A stretch of DNA of 64,000 bases from Aphrocallistes beatrix (GCA_963281255.1 OY725488.1:10699524-10763523); one strand, 5' to 3'; shown: positions 44,431 to 56,755, counted from the stretch's first letter. Numbers and translations are program-made. The notes: generated from the letters alone by a model not told the origin.

Positions 44431-45080
44431 TGTTATTTACGTCTGAATGAATTTATTTTATGCACTAATTCTGTAAAAATGCTTAGTATGTGAAATTGTT
44501 AACTGAAGTATGTTTTCATTTAAATTGGTTTAAGAGATTCCTTTAATTTTATTTAATTTTTACACAGTCATTGTCATATATCATTACGAATGCTATAGTG
44601 TGCATTAACGAATTCATTATAGAACTTTGACACATTCTCATACAAGTTAGTTAAGTAAGCGATATAAGATTTTCAATTTTGTGCCTCTTCAACGATACAG
44701 TTCAACGTCGAATATGTAATATTGCAGATATTGAGCAGCTGGTAGTAACAGAAATGCGTGAAAACTTTCGCTACATCGTTCATTCCTCTGCGATCTGTTG
44801 TTGACTCGAATCTCCGCGTTTTGTTCATCCTCTGCAAATGCCATCCCAACACTCTTGTTGCCATGATGGATGTGCCATTCTAGCATTAACTACAACATCT
44901 GCAAATCATTACACACTACAGACATAGCTACAATGAGCGCCATTCTTACAGCATTGTAATTACAGATTCCATAACTACAGTCTCCATAGCAACGGAATTA
45001 CCACTACGGACATAGCTATAGCAAGCTATTGCAGCACAGACTGAATAACTACGACTGCTTCTAATCAATACAGATTAAAT
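44431..45080. other. Intergenic, nothing recognised
   Basis: A loose run of short CTACA/CATAGC motifs at 44880-45060; no gene. Confidence 0.35.
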
Positions 45081-45082
45081 CT

Positions 45083-45430
45083 CTACAGCAATCCAATGGA
45101 GTATCTCTCTTTAACAAGAAAAGTGTTTCTTCTAAGATGAGCTTTGTTGTGGATGTAGGTTAGGACACTATTCTTCATGCTTTCTGGGACAAGGATCCGT
45201 CCATTCCGTAGACGAAGACCATTCGAAATCGTTAAATGTTGATTCTTGAAACGCCTCATATCGGCAAATCCTTTGTCTAGCACCTGACTCCGTGCGTACG
45301 ATACAGCCTGGTCCATCAGTTGTTCATCCTTTATTGCATCTACCAAATCGGGGTTTGTTGATACTTGACAAACGAAGCGTTCGGAGAACTCTACTTCATC
45401 ATTATTTCCAGGTCTGCATCACTGTGCTTG
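45083..45430 (-). pseudogene. Ty3/gypsy-type pol fragment (integrase zinc-binding region)
   Basis: Minus-strand translation gives ERFVCQVSTNPDLVDAIK, then LRLRNGRILVPESMKNSVL and YIHNKAHLRRNTF. This is the linker between RNase H and integrase and the start of the H2C2 zinc finger of gypsy elements. The rest of integrase and the reverse transcriptase are absent. Confidence 0.65.
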
Positions 45431-45589
45431 CGCGAGAGGAAATCTCAAGAGCGCTGCAGGTCTAAAACTGCTAACAGACATGAAGAGGGAACTTAACGGC
45501 CGCGGTCTCGCTCTCTGCAAGGAAACTGTGAATAGTAAAACTTCTAGCTATATCCAACGTACGCTCCGAATCATCAGGGTCTGAACGAG

Positions 45590-46310
45590 AAGAGACTTAT
45601 AACGGGGGATCGATATCTCATGTTAAGCGGGGCAAGGAGAAGAGGTGGCCGATGAAGAGAACTCTTCATCTCGTCAAGCAGCAGTTTACTTGGGACGGAA
45701 TACATGGCGATGCTCGCAGGTTTGCAGAGAATGTAGAATCTGCCAAAGGGAAAAGTAAAGTCAATACTGACGAACATATGTTGCCTAACCGCGGCAGATA
45801 ATCGCATATGATGTAGCAACTCTGTCCTGGAGAAGTGAGGAAATAGATACTTTTTGCTGATGACCGACCTGTTCAGAAAATGGAAAGAGATAGCTCCCAT
45901 GTGCCATCAGACTTCGAAGTCCATTCCTACAGCTCTGAGCTCGTTCTTTCACCTCCATGGACCACCAGAGGCAGTTCTGAGGGACCAGGGAGAAAGTAGA
46001 CGACTCGGAAATTCGCCGATCCTTGGATGCGATTGGGGTGAGAGAACTAAGATCATCTCCCTATCATCCGCAAGGAGATGGACAGGCAGAACGTAGCATT
46101 TAAAAGGTCAATCAGACCAAGAGGTGCATTCTGGCAGATCGTCAGATAGAGAAAAACTGCTGGACAGCAGTGTTACAGAAGTTGGGCATTCGCTCAACAT
46201 CCTCCCTTGCACAGAGACTCGCCTCACATCTCGCCGTATTATGCACGGTGTCGAACCTAACAATTCTAGTCACCATGAAACAGAGGAAACGCCTAAAAAT
46301 GTCCCTAAAT
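45590..46310 (+). pseudogene. Ty3/gypsy-type integrase fragment
   Basis: Across several frames on the plus strand: a zinc-finger-like stretch (TLHLVKQQFTWDGIHGDARRF), then LMTDLFRKWKEIAPM.HQTSKSIPTAL and the LHGPPEAVLRDQG segment with the middle catalytic Asp. A KRCILADRQIEKNCW-like tail follows from about 46115 to 46170. Opposite orientation to its neighbours. Multiple frameshifts. Confidence 0.72.
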
Positions 46311-46499
46311 TCCGGTATTTTAAGTTTCTTAGGCTGTCAGAACACAGAAAACCAGACAACGAGAATCTAGAATCGTACAGAGGTAAAATGAAGGGAACTT
46401 TTGAAAAGGGAAAAGTAGCCACAGATGTTAACGTCCTGCGTCTGAGTGTAATAGCTCTGTGAATGGTACATCATTCAGTTTGCTGTTAAGGAGACAGAC

Positions 46500-47056
46500 A
46501 GCTCCGAGTCGCGTGATGCATTCGAAGTTTGGTAAACTTTATTCTTCTTGCTATTGAATTTGTTCTGGCAGTTCCATGCACGGTGGTATTTCTGCCCGCA
46601 GATTGTACATTTCTTGTCTGGGCATAAACGAATTATGTGATCCCCGCCGCATTATAACATTCGGTCCTACTGCGCTGATTTAGTCTACTCGTGTATGGTT
46701 CCTTGTGTGTTGTATATCTCGTGGAAGCGACTTTGCTGGTCCCCCTGTGCAACCGTTTGAAAATTTTATAGAATTTGTATCAGTTGAAGTTTCTCCATGA
46801 TTATTAGCAACTTTTTCAATCAGTTCGAAATCTCTGCCCCCACAGTCCAGTGTATATCACTTTTCCATTAGCTTTTCTTTACAGCTATGAGGAAATAACG
46901 ATCACAGTTTCTATCTGACTCAGCATCAATACCGCTGCAATCAAAAGTGCAACAAATCTCATTTCTAACTTTGCTTCGACGCCTTTCTCTTTGTAGAAAG
47001 AAGAAGTCTTCGATGCACTCGCCCGGCTGCCAAGTAACGCTACTTAATGCTTGCAT
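46500..47056 (-). pseudogene. Retrotransposon gag fragment with zinc knuckles
   Basis: Minus strand: a capsid-like piece at 47056-46868 (QALSSVTWQPGECIEDFFF), then at about 46657-46571 two CCHC-like knuckles (CGGDHIIRLCP and CTICGQKYHRAWNC). Probably the gag of the same element as 45083-45430, split by the oppositely oriented integrase piece. A separate minus-strand frame at 47861-47643 could belong to it but is not recognisable. Confidence 0.6.
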
Positions 47057-48885
47057 TGTAGAGTACTGGTCTGATGGTGAGTCTAGTTTTCAGATGAATA
47101 TCCAATGCTGCCTTTATATAAGGTTTCAACTGACTTGATTGCATCCTGAACTAGCACCTAGGACAGGGCTTTTTAAGGGCGATCGTGGTGTAAAAATTAC
47201 ACCACGATTTGGGTCGCCCGCTGCAGCGTGGGCAAAAGTAATTTAGAATTAATCCTGGGAAATTATGCAATCAATATTACAATTTGTATTTCGCTCTCTA
47301 AAGCACTTGTCTAGAAATATCAACACGTTTTCGTAAGATTATGATGACATATGTTTCCGTATAATTATTGATTGGATCATTTTGAGGAAGAATTACATCA
47401 AAATGATTTGTGTATATTGTATCCCACACTTATCACAAACTGTTGCGATATATTATCAAAGAACATTGGAGAGCACTAATGGAACTGATTTGGATATCTC
47501 GTAATACCTACTTCATGCATGCGATAACAAAAGGAGATTTGAGTATACAGTCTACGCATTTGAATAGTATTAATATTGCAACTCTCATTGAAATAACAAT
47601 CGTCATTCATCCAACAAGCATTCTGCTTCCAAGCCCCTTCAGCTAAGCAGTTGCTAAGCCTGTCCCTGCTTCAGCTTCTGCAGACGTTTCTGTAACAAGT
47701 CTAGTCACTCTACGCCTACCAACAGTCCTGCTGACTCCCGTTTCCTTCTCAGCGAATCCAGTCTGTTCGTGACCCGATCTAGCACGTAACTGCTCAGAGT
47801 CTGTTTTGTCTGCTAAAGTCGAGCACCTGTTCAACCCCAAATGGCTTACCGATTCGGACAAGGAGCTTAATAAGGCTGTTTTTCACCAGGATCCGGCTAT
47901 CACTCTTTCCACAAGGATTTGTTAACAATTACACAACTTAATTTGGTGCTTTATCAATGTTTTCTGGGATTTCTTGGACGCGCACTTATATCCATCATTT
48001 TCTTAGTAAATCCCTGAACGTTGATAGGTAAGAGAATCATAAAAAATTTAGCAGCGGTTTTGCAAACGCTCAGAGCTAATGGACTAATTTGCTTTAGATG
48101 TTTAATCATACAAGTATAAAATCGCATCATGAGTAATGTAGAAATCCAGGGAAAGTTTGCTATACATCTAGTTTGATCAGCTGGCAGGTGTGATATATGT
48201 TAGAGTAAGATAAGGAACCGTGGATATGCGGAATCTGTGAAAATTTAATAAATTACGAAATGAATACTTGCGCAGACATATACTATACGAATTTCCCGAA
48301 TTCTTAGCTTAAAAAGATATTTCATGAAATTACTCTGTCCTCTAACCCCTAAGCTTGGATAGTTGTAGATAATTTCGCAGTTCCAATCCCGACAGTAGAT
48401 CACGGGAGGAGATTCTCTAAATAGCTTTGAGATGTGTATTTATATCAAAATACTTAAACACAGTCAGTACACATTTAGAGTTAAAGCTGGGTATGAAAAG
48501 AAATCATTAAGTCTTTAGATTAGGAATACAATGATGTTCGAGGGTATTTCAAAAAATAAATTCCTGAATTTTTAGGGTTTTCGCATAAACCTTGGCTTCA
48601 CTATCTTACACAATTAAATGAATATACGCTTATTGAATTCTAGTACACTAAAAATTGCAAAATCTAACACTTGGTTAGGGAAGAGAAAAAAAGTAGTTTA
48701 TGCATGTTATACTGAGTGTGTACAATGTTGAAATGCATTAATATAGTTTTCTAGGATAATACACACACACTTCAGTACTACGAGCATTACTGTATTACAT
48801 TCTAGCTCATACACACAGGCTGAGCACTTAGTTCAAGTGATCTTCATGATCTGAGTACTGTTCTACGGGAAAGGGATATTCAATT
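47057..48885. other. Intergenic; one GGTGTAA hairpin
   Basis: At 47181-47205 ATCGTGGTGTAA / TTACACCACGAT forms a perfect 12-bp hairpin. Similar hairpins lie in the POLN introns (3788-3810, 29235-29260). Nothing else was recognised in 47.1-48.9 kb. Confidence 0.45.
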
Positions 48886-48889
48886 ACAC

Positions 48890-49010
48890 CAGTGGTTCTT
48901 AACCATATTTGCACGATTTCCCCCTTCGTGATACCCAATCATGATTTCCTCTTTGTGCATCCCAAAATTTTGAATAAGTGTGAAAAAATTTTATTTTACC
49001 AACACACTAT
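48890..49010. mobile_element. hAT-type MITE end (CAGTGGTTCTTAACC)
   Basis: CAGTGGTTCTTAACCATATTTGC start with degenerate CATCCCAAAATTTTG repeats, like 17946. No right end was identified. Confidence 0.45.
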
Positions 49011-49025
49011 AGTTGAGGTAACAAA

Positions 49026-49120
49026 AAGTACGGAGAGCATGCTCTTTAGGTACGGAGAGCATGCTCCTTAGGTACGGAGAGCATGCTCCTTAGAAGTACG
49101 GAGAGCATGCTCCTTAGAAT
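49026..49120. repeat. Left terminal tandem array of the KDZ element
   Basis: Four units AGTACGGAGAGCATGCTCCTTA, themselves partly palindromic (GGAGCATGCTCC); inverted relative to 56038-56162. Confidence 0.92.
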
Positions 49121-49457
49121 TATATATTGTAGTACTAGTCAATATAATATTTTAAAATCGTTTTCACTTTATGTAACGATAACTGCATTTCTGGTATAAT
49201 GGAATTTTTAAGATGTGGTAAAGAATTTGCATGCCCTATAATCAATACCTTACCGCTATAGTGGTTGTGAAGCTGTTATAAACTACTATGACCAAGATAT
49301 ATATTATGTGGTTTCCAAACAGCACTTGTTTAGAAACCACATAAAATATGTCTTGGTTTTAGAAGTTCACAAGTATCACAACCACCAACCACATAAATAG
49401 ATGAAGTGAATAACTGTCGCAAACTGTTTTATTTTATAAGTATAATACTTATTTGTA

Positions 49458-52400
49458 ATGTCGAATAATCGAGGAGCTGATAAAGTACATCTGACTGAAC
49501 TTGCACCTGTCTCAAGTAAAAGGAGGCGTACAGAAGAACTATCTCTCTCTCAACTCCAAATAGAAGACTTTTCAATAAGTAAATCAGACTATCCATCAAC
49601 TATCCGTAAGTTGTATTAGTAATATGCATATTAAAAACATTTTCAGCATCTGTATAGCAGAAACTAAGTTAGAAACAGGGCAGATAGTACTAAGTTAAAT
49701 TATTTAATAGACGAGCTTCCATACGACTGTGATGAACCTCAGGCCAATGCAGATCATGGAATGGCTCTGCATATTCTAAATCTCTCACCTGTTGATCGAT
49801 ATATACATTCTCTTCTCCATAATGGAAAATTATGGAAATTGACAAATACACGGATAATAGCTATGTGTGATGATGTAGACGATGAAGGTATTTATTTTCT
49901 TTGAAAATATTTTTATTTATTTACGATCAAGTAGAATCAATTTTGTTTTCATTCATTTAGAGAAACGAACCCTCTGTCCGTCTACAATTGTAATAATCGA
50001 TTCATTACTATGTACAGCATGCAGAGATAAGCAGTGTCTACATGCTAAAGCCGCCCAGCTAGCAATTGATGATCATTTATTTCAAGAGGTTGATGCGAAA
50101 AACCATGCAGGATTTGATATTCACTTTTTGACTGAAAATTCTGCAATATTAGCCGACGCTTCTACTTTTCACCTTTTCAATTGCAAGGTAACTAGAAGTT
50201 ATTAATAATTATAACATAAATTTACGGTTGGTTTAATTTTTTACAAAGCACGCTTCGCGCACTTGCGTAGCAGGGAAATTAAGATATCCACATACGTCAT
50301 TTCTTTGAAGTATTAATAACAATAGTCTATTGAGGTGTCGCACAATGATATCTATAGTGAAAGTGAAGCCATATATATTGTATAGAAAAGGTATGAAAAA
50401 TTGTCTTCCATTATTTTTGCAGAGATGTGAAAATTTCGCTTAGATCTTCAAACTTAATCATAGACTCATTATTATTTATCTGTGTGCCAAATTTCACATT
50501 TCTAGCACCTCCCAGTTCCTCAATCAATTCTGCACAAACAAAAAAACATAAAAGAAACAAAAAACCATTGCGTTTTAATATATAAGATATATTATTATAC
50601 ATAATCTTAATTATTTCCGATAGAAAGGCAATTGGTTTTGCAGAACATGCATAAAGCCCTGTAACCTTAAATCGTCATTTCTAGAAATGTTACCGCTTTC
50701 TATACCTAATTGTGGAGACTATAGTGAACATAAATATGAATCAATTTCTCGTACCCCAATTCCAATACGCCTTGATGATAATCTTTCCAGTGTCTATGAT
50801 AATCAGCTGAAGTATGGGCTTCAATTACCTTATGATATTAAGCCTGAAAAAATGAACTGTGTCAATGGTTATCCATTTCGTGATCTAAAGCCAGCACGTT
50901 CAGCGAAAGGAATCATTATATACACTGATAGTGATGTAATTTCATTAGCAGGCCATCAAGGTACTGTTACTAATTGATTTATAATAAACTTGCAGTATAT
51001 TATGTTTTAATTCTTCATATATTTAGTATTCAATGGGACTTGCACTGGTAAATGTAGATGTTTCGCAGTCTATGATGGATCATCTGATTTGCTTCTTAAC
51101 ATAGACAACCACTATTTCGTCCATTATTCATTACTATATGAATACAGCGAACTAATGACTATGTCTCGGAATACTCTTCAAGGATTTGTTAGGTAAGTTG
51201 TTAAATTTTTATTTTCCTACGGATACATGTGCTTACATTTAATAAAAGTGTTAAATATGCGGAAAATAATCCTGAAGTTAAGAATTTAAGCCAGTAATTC
51301 TGATCAAGGGGTAGGAGTAATACCCTCATTAAGTACCTGATTCACCACGAGTTTCTTGGGATAGTTTCCTTTTAAGGTATTTATTTCTATTTACTAAGAT
51401 GGATGTGTGCACTTTACTCTATGGCAAAGGGGTACGCCGACCGAGAAAGGTTCAGAGCCATTGACAAAAAAATATGAAAAATATCATTTTAACCTTAATT
51501 TATCAATCTTAATTTAATTATAGCAAAGAATCGGAAACTGGTCAGGCTGGGGAGGCCGGAGAAAATCCGCTATCACATATTTCACCACGCATGGAATACA
51601 TACCTCCGCTTAGTGAATATAAATTACACAGAAAGTTTTACATGCTCAATATGCAAAAGTCGTCCGGATGTAGTCATATTTGATGGAATTACTCTAGGAA
51701 CGGTTAAGAAACTCCCGCCCCCAACATTAAAATTCGACGAAAATCAACATATACCTTCTGTTCCTCAGTCAACTCGCTTATTCATTCTTTCTAAAGCAGT
51801 ACGAAGGGAAATATCACAATATTTGCAAAATGGACTCCCTACTTGTGCCTTTAAACGGTTACTTCAGTCAATTGACCCAAAAGCTCTTGCTGACTACATA
51901 CAATCTTGGTATTCAGGAAAACGATGTTGTTACTAGTTGTAATGATCGTGCCGGAGAAGTAATTCAATATTTCTCTAGGAATGAACCAATATCTGGAGTT
52001 TTCCAATTTTCAATCTTAGAGCAGAGCGAACTTGTAGTAATTGTCAAGTTATCCAAGGGCAAATTTGTCCAAGAAAATATGCTTGTTCCTATTTTTCGTA
52101 AAATGTATACTTTGGAGAGATTGTTGCTGTCTTTAGACCCGAAAAAGAAAACTGACGCCGAAGGGAATGTATCATTAGCATTAAACTCAATCATATGTCC
52201 ACTTCTAGTTTGGATAATGGAAAGACTAGAGATTTTATATTCTATGGAATCAAGAAGATTAATACCTTTTGAATCAGTAGTTTCGGATTACTTTTCGTTT
52301 TATTTTCCAGCATTTAAAACGAATTACAAGTAAGTGTCCTATAATTAGTATCTAACCCAAACAGTTGTACGAATGCCTGTATTAATTCAGTTATAATATT

Positions 52401-53016
52401 TAGGTTACCAATCTATGAACAAGATGATAATGAAGTAAATAAAGAATATTTTTGTAGAAAGAATTTTCCAAGCCATCAAACTTTATCACCAGGAATGATC
52501 ATGATGACTTGCCAACATCAAATATGTTATGGATTCCAAATTTTAAGGCAAAAAGAATCTACTGTGGGTATTCTAAACCTTCTGCTCACTCAATTCGATG
52601 TTCCACCCCGCATTATCATCTACGATAATGCGTGTAATCTACAAAAGACATGTATGATCAGGTACGTAATAGTATAACCATATAATATAAATATTAAAAT
52701 CACTGCTTTCCAACCATCGTTGTCATAGTAAGAAATAGCATTTAGCAATATAATCTTTCTTTCAGAGATCCCAAAGCGTTTCAACAGACGGCTTTTCTGG
52801 TTGATCGATTTCATTCAAGAAACCACAAATGTACACCTTTCTATTCTATGAAACACAGAAAACTCAGAAAACAAGTTAAATCGAATTAATTCCCAAATTT
52901 GCGAGCAGCTCTTCTCGATTATTCGAAGAATTTCTACACAGATAGCCTATATGAGACTAGAGAACGTTTTCTACACTACCCGTTACTTTTTAGCGATAAT
53001 TAACCAGATGCAGCAA
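49458..53016 (+). pseudogene. KDZ (Kyakuja-Dileera-Zisupton) transposase, multi-exon, frameshifted
   Basis: Exons seen: 49458-49605, 49711-49887, 49961-50187 (these three join in frame), 50685-50957, 51027-51192, about 51524-52332, 52404-52661 and about 52767-53016. Features in order: a SWIM-like CTACRDKQCLH motif in exon 3; GTCTGKCRCF (CxC-type zinc ligands) in exon 5; a CSICKSRPDVVIFDG segment; the catalytic part CQHQICYGFQILRQKES with PRIIIYDNACNLQ (Asp); then LVDRFHSRNHKC; then INSQICEQLFSIIRR (Glu). Breaks: exon 3 and exon 4 do not join in frame (a repeat sits in that intron), there is a shift in the exon 5/6 region, another at about 51920 and one at about 52886. The catalytic residues remain. 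These enzymes move their own DNA by cut and paste. As read, the gene is inactive, but only a few single-base changes separate it from an open frame. Confidence 0.85.
50240..50605 (-). mobile_element. Helitron-like element inside a KDZ intron
   Basis: In minus orientation: the 5' end (ATATATTAAAACGC, then GAATTGATTGAGGAACTGG) at about 50600-50500 and the 3' end GCTACGCAAGTGCGCGAAGCGTGC at about 50264-50241, the latter degenerate. It is nested in intron 3 of the transposase, where the exon phase is also lost. Confidence 0.5.
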
Positions 53017-53089
53017 TGATATACTAGTAGTATGTTAATTATAATTCTGTCATACTATCTTGTGAGATACCAGTTGAGTATTATTACAA

Positions 53090-55016
53090 TTACTTAATTG
53101 TCCTACATTTAAAACATATAAAGTTTGGTACTTCTCCTTGAACATCTGGAAATCCCATGCAGGATTTATGGTACAACTTCTGACAATTAGTACACTTTGC
53201 GAGGTAGTTGAAGGCGTACTCTGGTAACCGACAGACACAAATTAAGGGAATCGTGATTTGCGTCCTCCTTTTATCAGATCTCTTCACTGCAACACTTGGA
53301 AAGGCAGTCAGATGTTTCGCTTCTAGACACTTTTTGAGATGCTGCCTCATTCGGTTTTGACGCCATTTCACACTCGTTGGATTGCCACCTAGTGCCACCG
53401 TAAGGCATACAGCAGCGGCGAATAAGCCGCAATCAGCACCGCCCTGCTGCTGCTGGATCGGCTCGATTATTACATCAAGTTCATCTCTTAGTTCTCTTCG
53501 GTAGAGCGATGCAAGTTGGGCCTTAATTTCTATATTCAAATAGCCACGGTATAATGAATCGTATAGGAACACCTGATCTGACTCGCTCCTCGATACAATC
53601 CAGTGTAATGAGCCATCGTGATGGATTTGGATGCTCTGTGTTTCGGCGGGGATAAATTGACGTTTCTGAAAAGCACAATGTTAAGTTTACAATTATAGTA
53701 CGCTTCTAAATATTCCGTCATTGAAATGTCAATAACTTACTTGACTTAGAATCGTATCTTGCGAACCACGAACGTGCAGAAATTGATTGAGTAACAGCAC
53801 CTATAATATCAATATTTGTCTTAATTAAGTTCATGTCTAATTTATTATTTATGTTATGTTATAGTATGCATATGCCCAAACTATTGAATAAATTATTTGG
53901 AGTACGATTTATAATTTAAATTCTTACACTGAAAACGTTCATTGTCACATCTGTCAAAAGTGTATTCTCGTGGCTTAGCTCGTGTAAAGCAACCTTCATG
54001 TCCCCATCAGATATACTTCTGTTTGAAAGAACATCTTGTGCCGTACCAATTTCTCGCTCTGAAGAGTGAAAAGTGCAATCGGGTTGCTGAACTCTTTCCG
54101 TGGCTATTGACATAGCTATTTCAATAAACAATATAATTATAATCAAATGAATTCGATTAGTTTTAGTAAAAGAATTATCACATACTTTGAGTATTCTTCA
54201 CAGGGGTATCAGCTATTAAGGGAAAGAAATGAGTGGGTTGTCGAGGTGGTTGTATAGATAGGCAACTATCTTCACTTAACGAGCAAGATTCTGCAAAAAA
54301 CTCCAGGCTAACAGGGTCAGGTAAGACAATTTTATCACCATCAGAATCAGATGAGACTACATCATCAACAACTAGTTGACTTTCTCTTTTGGGACTTGAG
54401 TGCGGAGATCTGTCTCGAATTTCACTTGAAACTGGCTCAATACCCTTATACGCGTTAAGTATTGCCACTAAAACATTAGCCTTGGAATTTCTGACATTAC
54501 TAAAAGGGTATTTATTTGGCCACCAGTTCGGTTTGAGAGTCGAATTCCCCCAGAAAAATCGTTTCCGACCTGAAACAAAAAATAATATCTGTTAAGGCTC
54601 TGAAATAATTACGTAATGGCTATTACGAGCCCTTCGTTAGGCTAAAAATACATTTCAGAAAATATTTAAAACTTGCCGATAGATCGCTGCGTGACTAGAA
54701 CCACCAGTTTGCGAAGAATAGGAACACATAGAGTAGAAAAATTCCCTTCTGAAAGTAACCTTAGATCATTTCTATCCTGATCAGGTTTGGTCAAGGGTTC
54801 GTTTACTCGCCCCGATCGGTGAACTGAAGATATCAAGGCCTGCCACACCTCCTCTTTGTGCTTCGATGCAAACTCCTTAAAAGGTTCTGCTCCGAAGACA
54901 TTCACTTGCCCGTTCCAAGTGAAAGTTGCCCCTATAGCCTCTCCTGTGACTTTGGAGAACAATTCCAGAGCATTCTGCAAGTGTTGACGCGCGTTAGATT
55001 TCGTCACTCGCGGCAT
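53090..55016 (-). CDS. Ulp1-type cysteine protease with C-terminal PHD-like finger (KDZ element cargo)
   Basis: Five exons, minus strand: 55016-54677, 54569-54186, 54115-53928, 53800-53741 and 53665-53090. All join in frame to 515 residues. The first intron uses a GC donor (G|GCAAGT); the others are GT-AG. The N-terminal exon is basic and soluble-looking; exon 2 has an FWGNSTLKPNWWPNKYPFSN block and an acidic serine-rich stretch. The catalytic domain has the C48/Ulp1 order: His in GSLHWIV, Asp in VFLYDSLY, Gln in IQQQQGG and Cys in ADCGLFA. It ends with a Cys4-His-Cys3-like finger, starting at CVCRLPEYAF, continuing with CTNCQKLYH and ending FICFKC. Ulp1-family enzymes cut SUMO or related modifiers. 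It converges with the transposase inside the same terminal repeats, so it is probably transposon cargo. Unlike the transposase it is unbroken. Confidence 0.88.
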
Positions 55017-55049
55017 AGCTGTATTTACATACAGCTATGCCGCGAGTGA
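55004..55049. repeat. Perfect 20-bp hairpin over the Ulp1-gene start codon
   Basis: Arms 55004-55023 and 55030-55049 are exact reverse complements, with a six-base loop. The minus-strand ATG (55016-55014) lies in one arm, and the same ATG-CCG-CGA-GTG reads on the plus strand from 55037. Confidence 0.95.
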
Positions 55050-55412
55050 TTTACATGTATGTTGGGCATGTCAAGTATTGAAAAGTTTATTTGAGAATTA
55101 AGAAAGTTTGTAAACACACTCGTATACATAGATAATTTATGTAAGTTAACTGACAAGAATAGCTATTTTAATTATTAATTAAGAGATGCATTATAAACTA
55201 ATAGTACTAAAGGCCTATTTAAATTGAATAACATACGAATCTACTTGGGTGGGTTTGTTCACACTTGCGGAAACACAACTAGGCTAGCTACGAAACTCCT
55301 AACAAAAATGTACCTTATTGCGCGGATATGTAAGCATAATTAATCCAGACATCCCTAGAAGCGCCGATATTTTTTTTATTAATCTTAATTTCCTGATAAA
55401 ATATAAGAATGG

Positions 55413-55893
55413 GAGTATGACACTTGTGTACAGATACAGTTGTGTACAATATTTGTGGGACAGTTGTGTACAAGCATTATAAAGATACGTAGTTGTAGAC
55501 AGCCCTAATAATATCAGTGGTTCTTTAACTAGGGTACTAGAGGTACACCAGTGTAACATAGGGTATTTGGGTACAGAATTAACCGCTACCTGTGAATATG
55601 AGTTGAATCGTGAACTGTATTTATCTACTTCTTTGGTTTCTGAACATATAATAATATGTGTTGTTTAAAAACAAAAAACAGGTAGGAATATTTTTTAAAC
55701 TCATATTCACAGGTAGCGGTTAATTCTGTACCACAAATACCCTACGTTACACTGGTGTACCCCTAGTACCCTAGTTAGAGAACCACTGATATTATTAGGG
55801 CTGTCTACAACTACGTATCTTTCTAATTCTTGTACACAACTGTCTCTCTAATGCTTGTACACAACTGTCTCTGTACACAAGTGTCTCACTCCG
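55413..55893. mobile_element. Large foldback element, arms about 190-200 bases
   Basis: The left arm (from about GACACTTGTGTACAGAT to GAATATGAGTT at 55606) is mirrored at 55698-55893 with few mismatches. The spacer is about 90 bases. The arms contain TTGTGTACA repeats, AGATACGTAGTTGTAGACAG and TCAGTGGTTCTTTAACTAG. Nested in the KDZ element, between the Ulp1 gene and the right terminal array. Confidence 0.9.
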
Positions 55894-56037
55894 ATAAGAA
55901 TGATATCTAAACAAACTTCATTGAAATAGTACTCCTTGAAATTAAATACGTAGTTATTTGATTGCATAGCTCGCATTTCCTACTTTCTAAGTGCGCTCAC
56001 AGCACTTCTATGAAGTTAATTAATAATAATTTATTAT

Positions 56038-56162
56038 GCGCTCCGTACTTTTAAGAAGTTGTTCTTTGTAATTCTAAGGAGCATGCTCTCCGTACTTCTA
56101 AGGAGCATGCTCTCCGTACTTAAGGAGCATGCTCTCCGTACTTGAGCATGCTCTCCGTACTT
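56038..56162. repeat. Right terminal tandem array of the KDZ element
   Basis: Four to five units AAGGAGCATGCTCTCCGTACT, the reverse complement of the left array. Confidence 0.92.
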
Positions 56163-56755
56163 CTAAGGAGCAGCTGGAAGTGAGTTTGGAGAGAACTGAG
56201 ACTGGAGTGAGGCGTGTAGAGCTGGAGTGGGATGGAGAAATGGAAGGAAGACTGAGGGAGATAGGAAGGATTAGGATCATCGGACAGTTAACTACAAGAA
56301 GAAAGGAGAACCTGTTTTGACAGCTTTTAAGCACAGTAATTATCAATCAACTGAAGCTGGAGTGTTTTGTTGTCCTTATGCACTCACTATTGAAGCTAAT
56401 TCCAAAAATATTTATGTTTGTGACTTTGGAAACAATCGCGTGCAAGTCCTTTCCGATTCTTTGGAATTCATATTTGATTTCAGCGAGAACATGCATGGAC
56501 CTGACGGAATCTGTATTAGTGAGAATAAGGTCTTTGTTATACAATCTGCGAGTCATTGTCTGAATGTGTATTCTATTGATGGGAAGTTATTGCAGTCAGT
56601 TGGAAAGGAAGGAAAAACAAAACTGGAATTTTCTATCCCAATGGGTGTCGAAGTTTCAACAGTGAATAATCTAATCTACGTTTGTGAAAATGCGAATAAT
56701 CGTATTCAGTGTTTGGATTTGAATCTGACTTTCAATTCATTCATTCTTCATACTA

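Larger units (their letters stand above)
49026..56162. mobile_element. 7.1 kb KDZ-type DNA transposon with inverted tandem-repeat ends
   Basis: Left end (49026-49120): four tandem copies of AGTACGGAGAGCATGCTCCTT. Right end (about 56038-56162): four to five copies of its complement. Between them lie only a KDZ transposase gene and a convergent Ulp1-PHD gene, both with introns, plus two nested repeats. This is the arrangement of a complete eukaryotic DNA transposon. A target-site duplication is not visible, because the two flanks do not match. The right flank continues an NHL-repeat gene; the left flank does not show its 5' part. One end may therefore have been rearranged. Confidence 0.8.

Noticed and set aside
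49026-49120. CRISPR-like direct repeats
   Set aside because: Four adjacent units without spacers in a eukaryotic locus, mirrored at 56038-56162; they are transposon ends.
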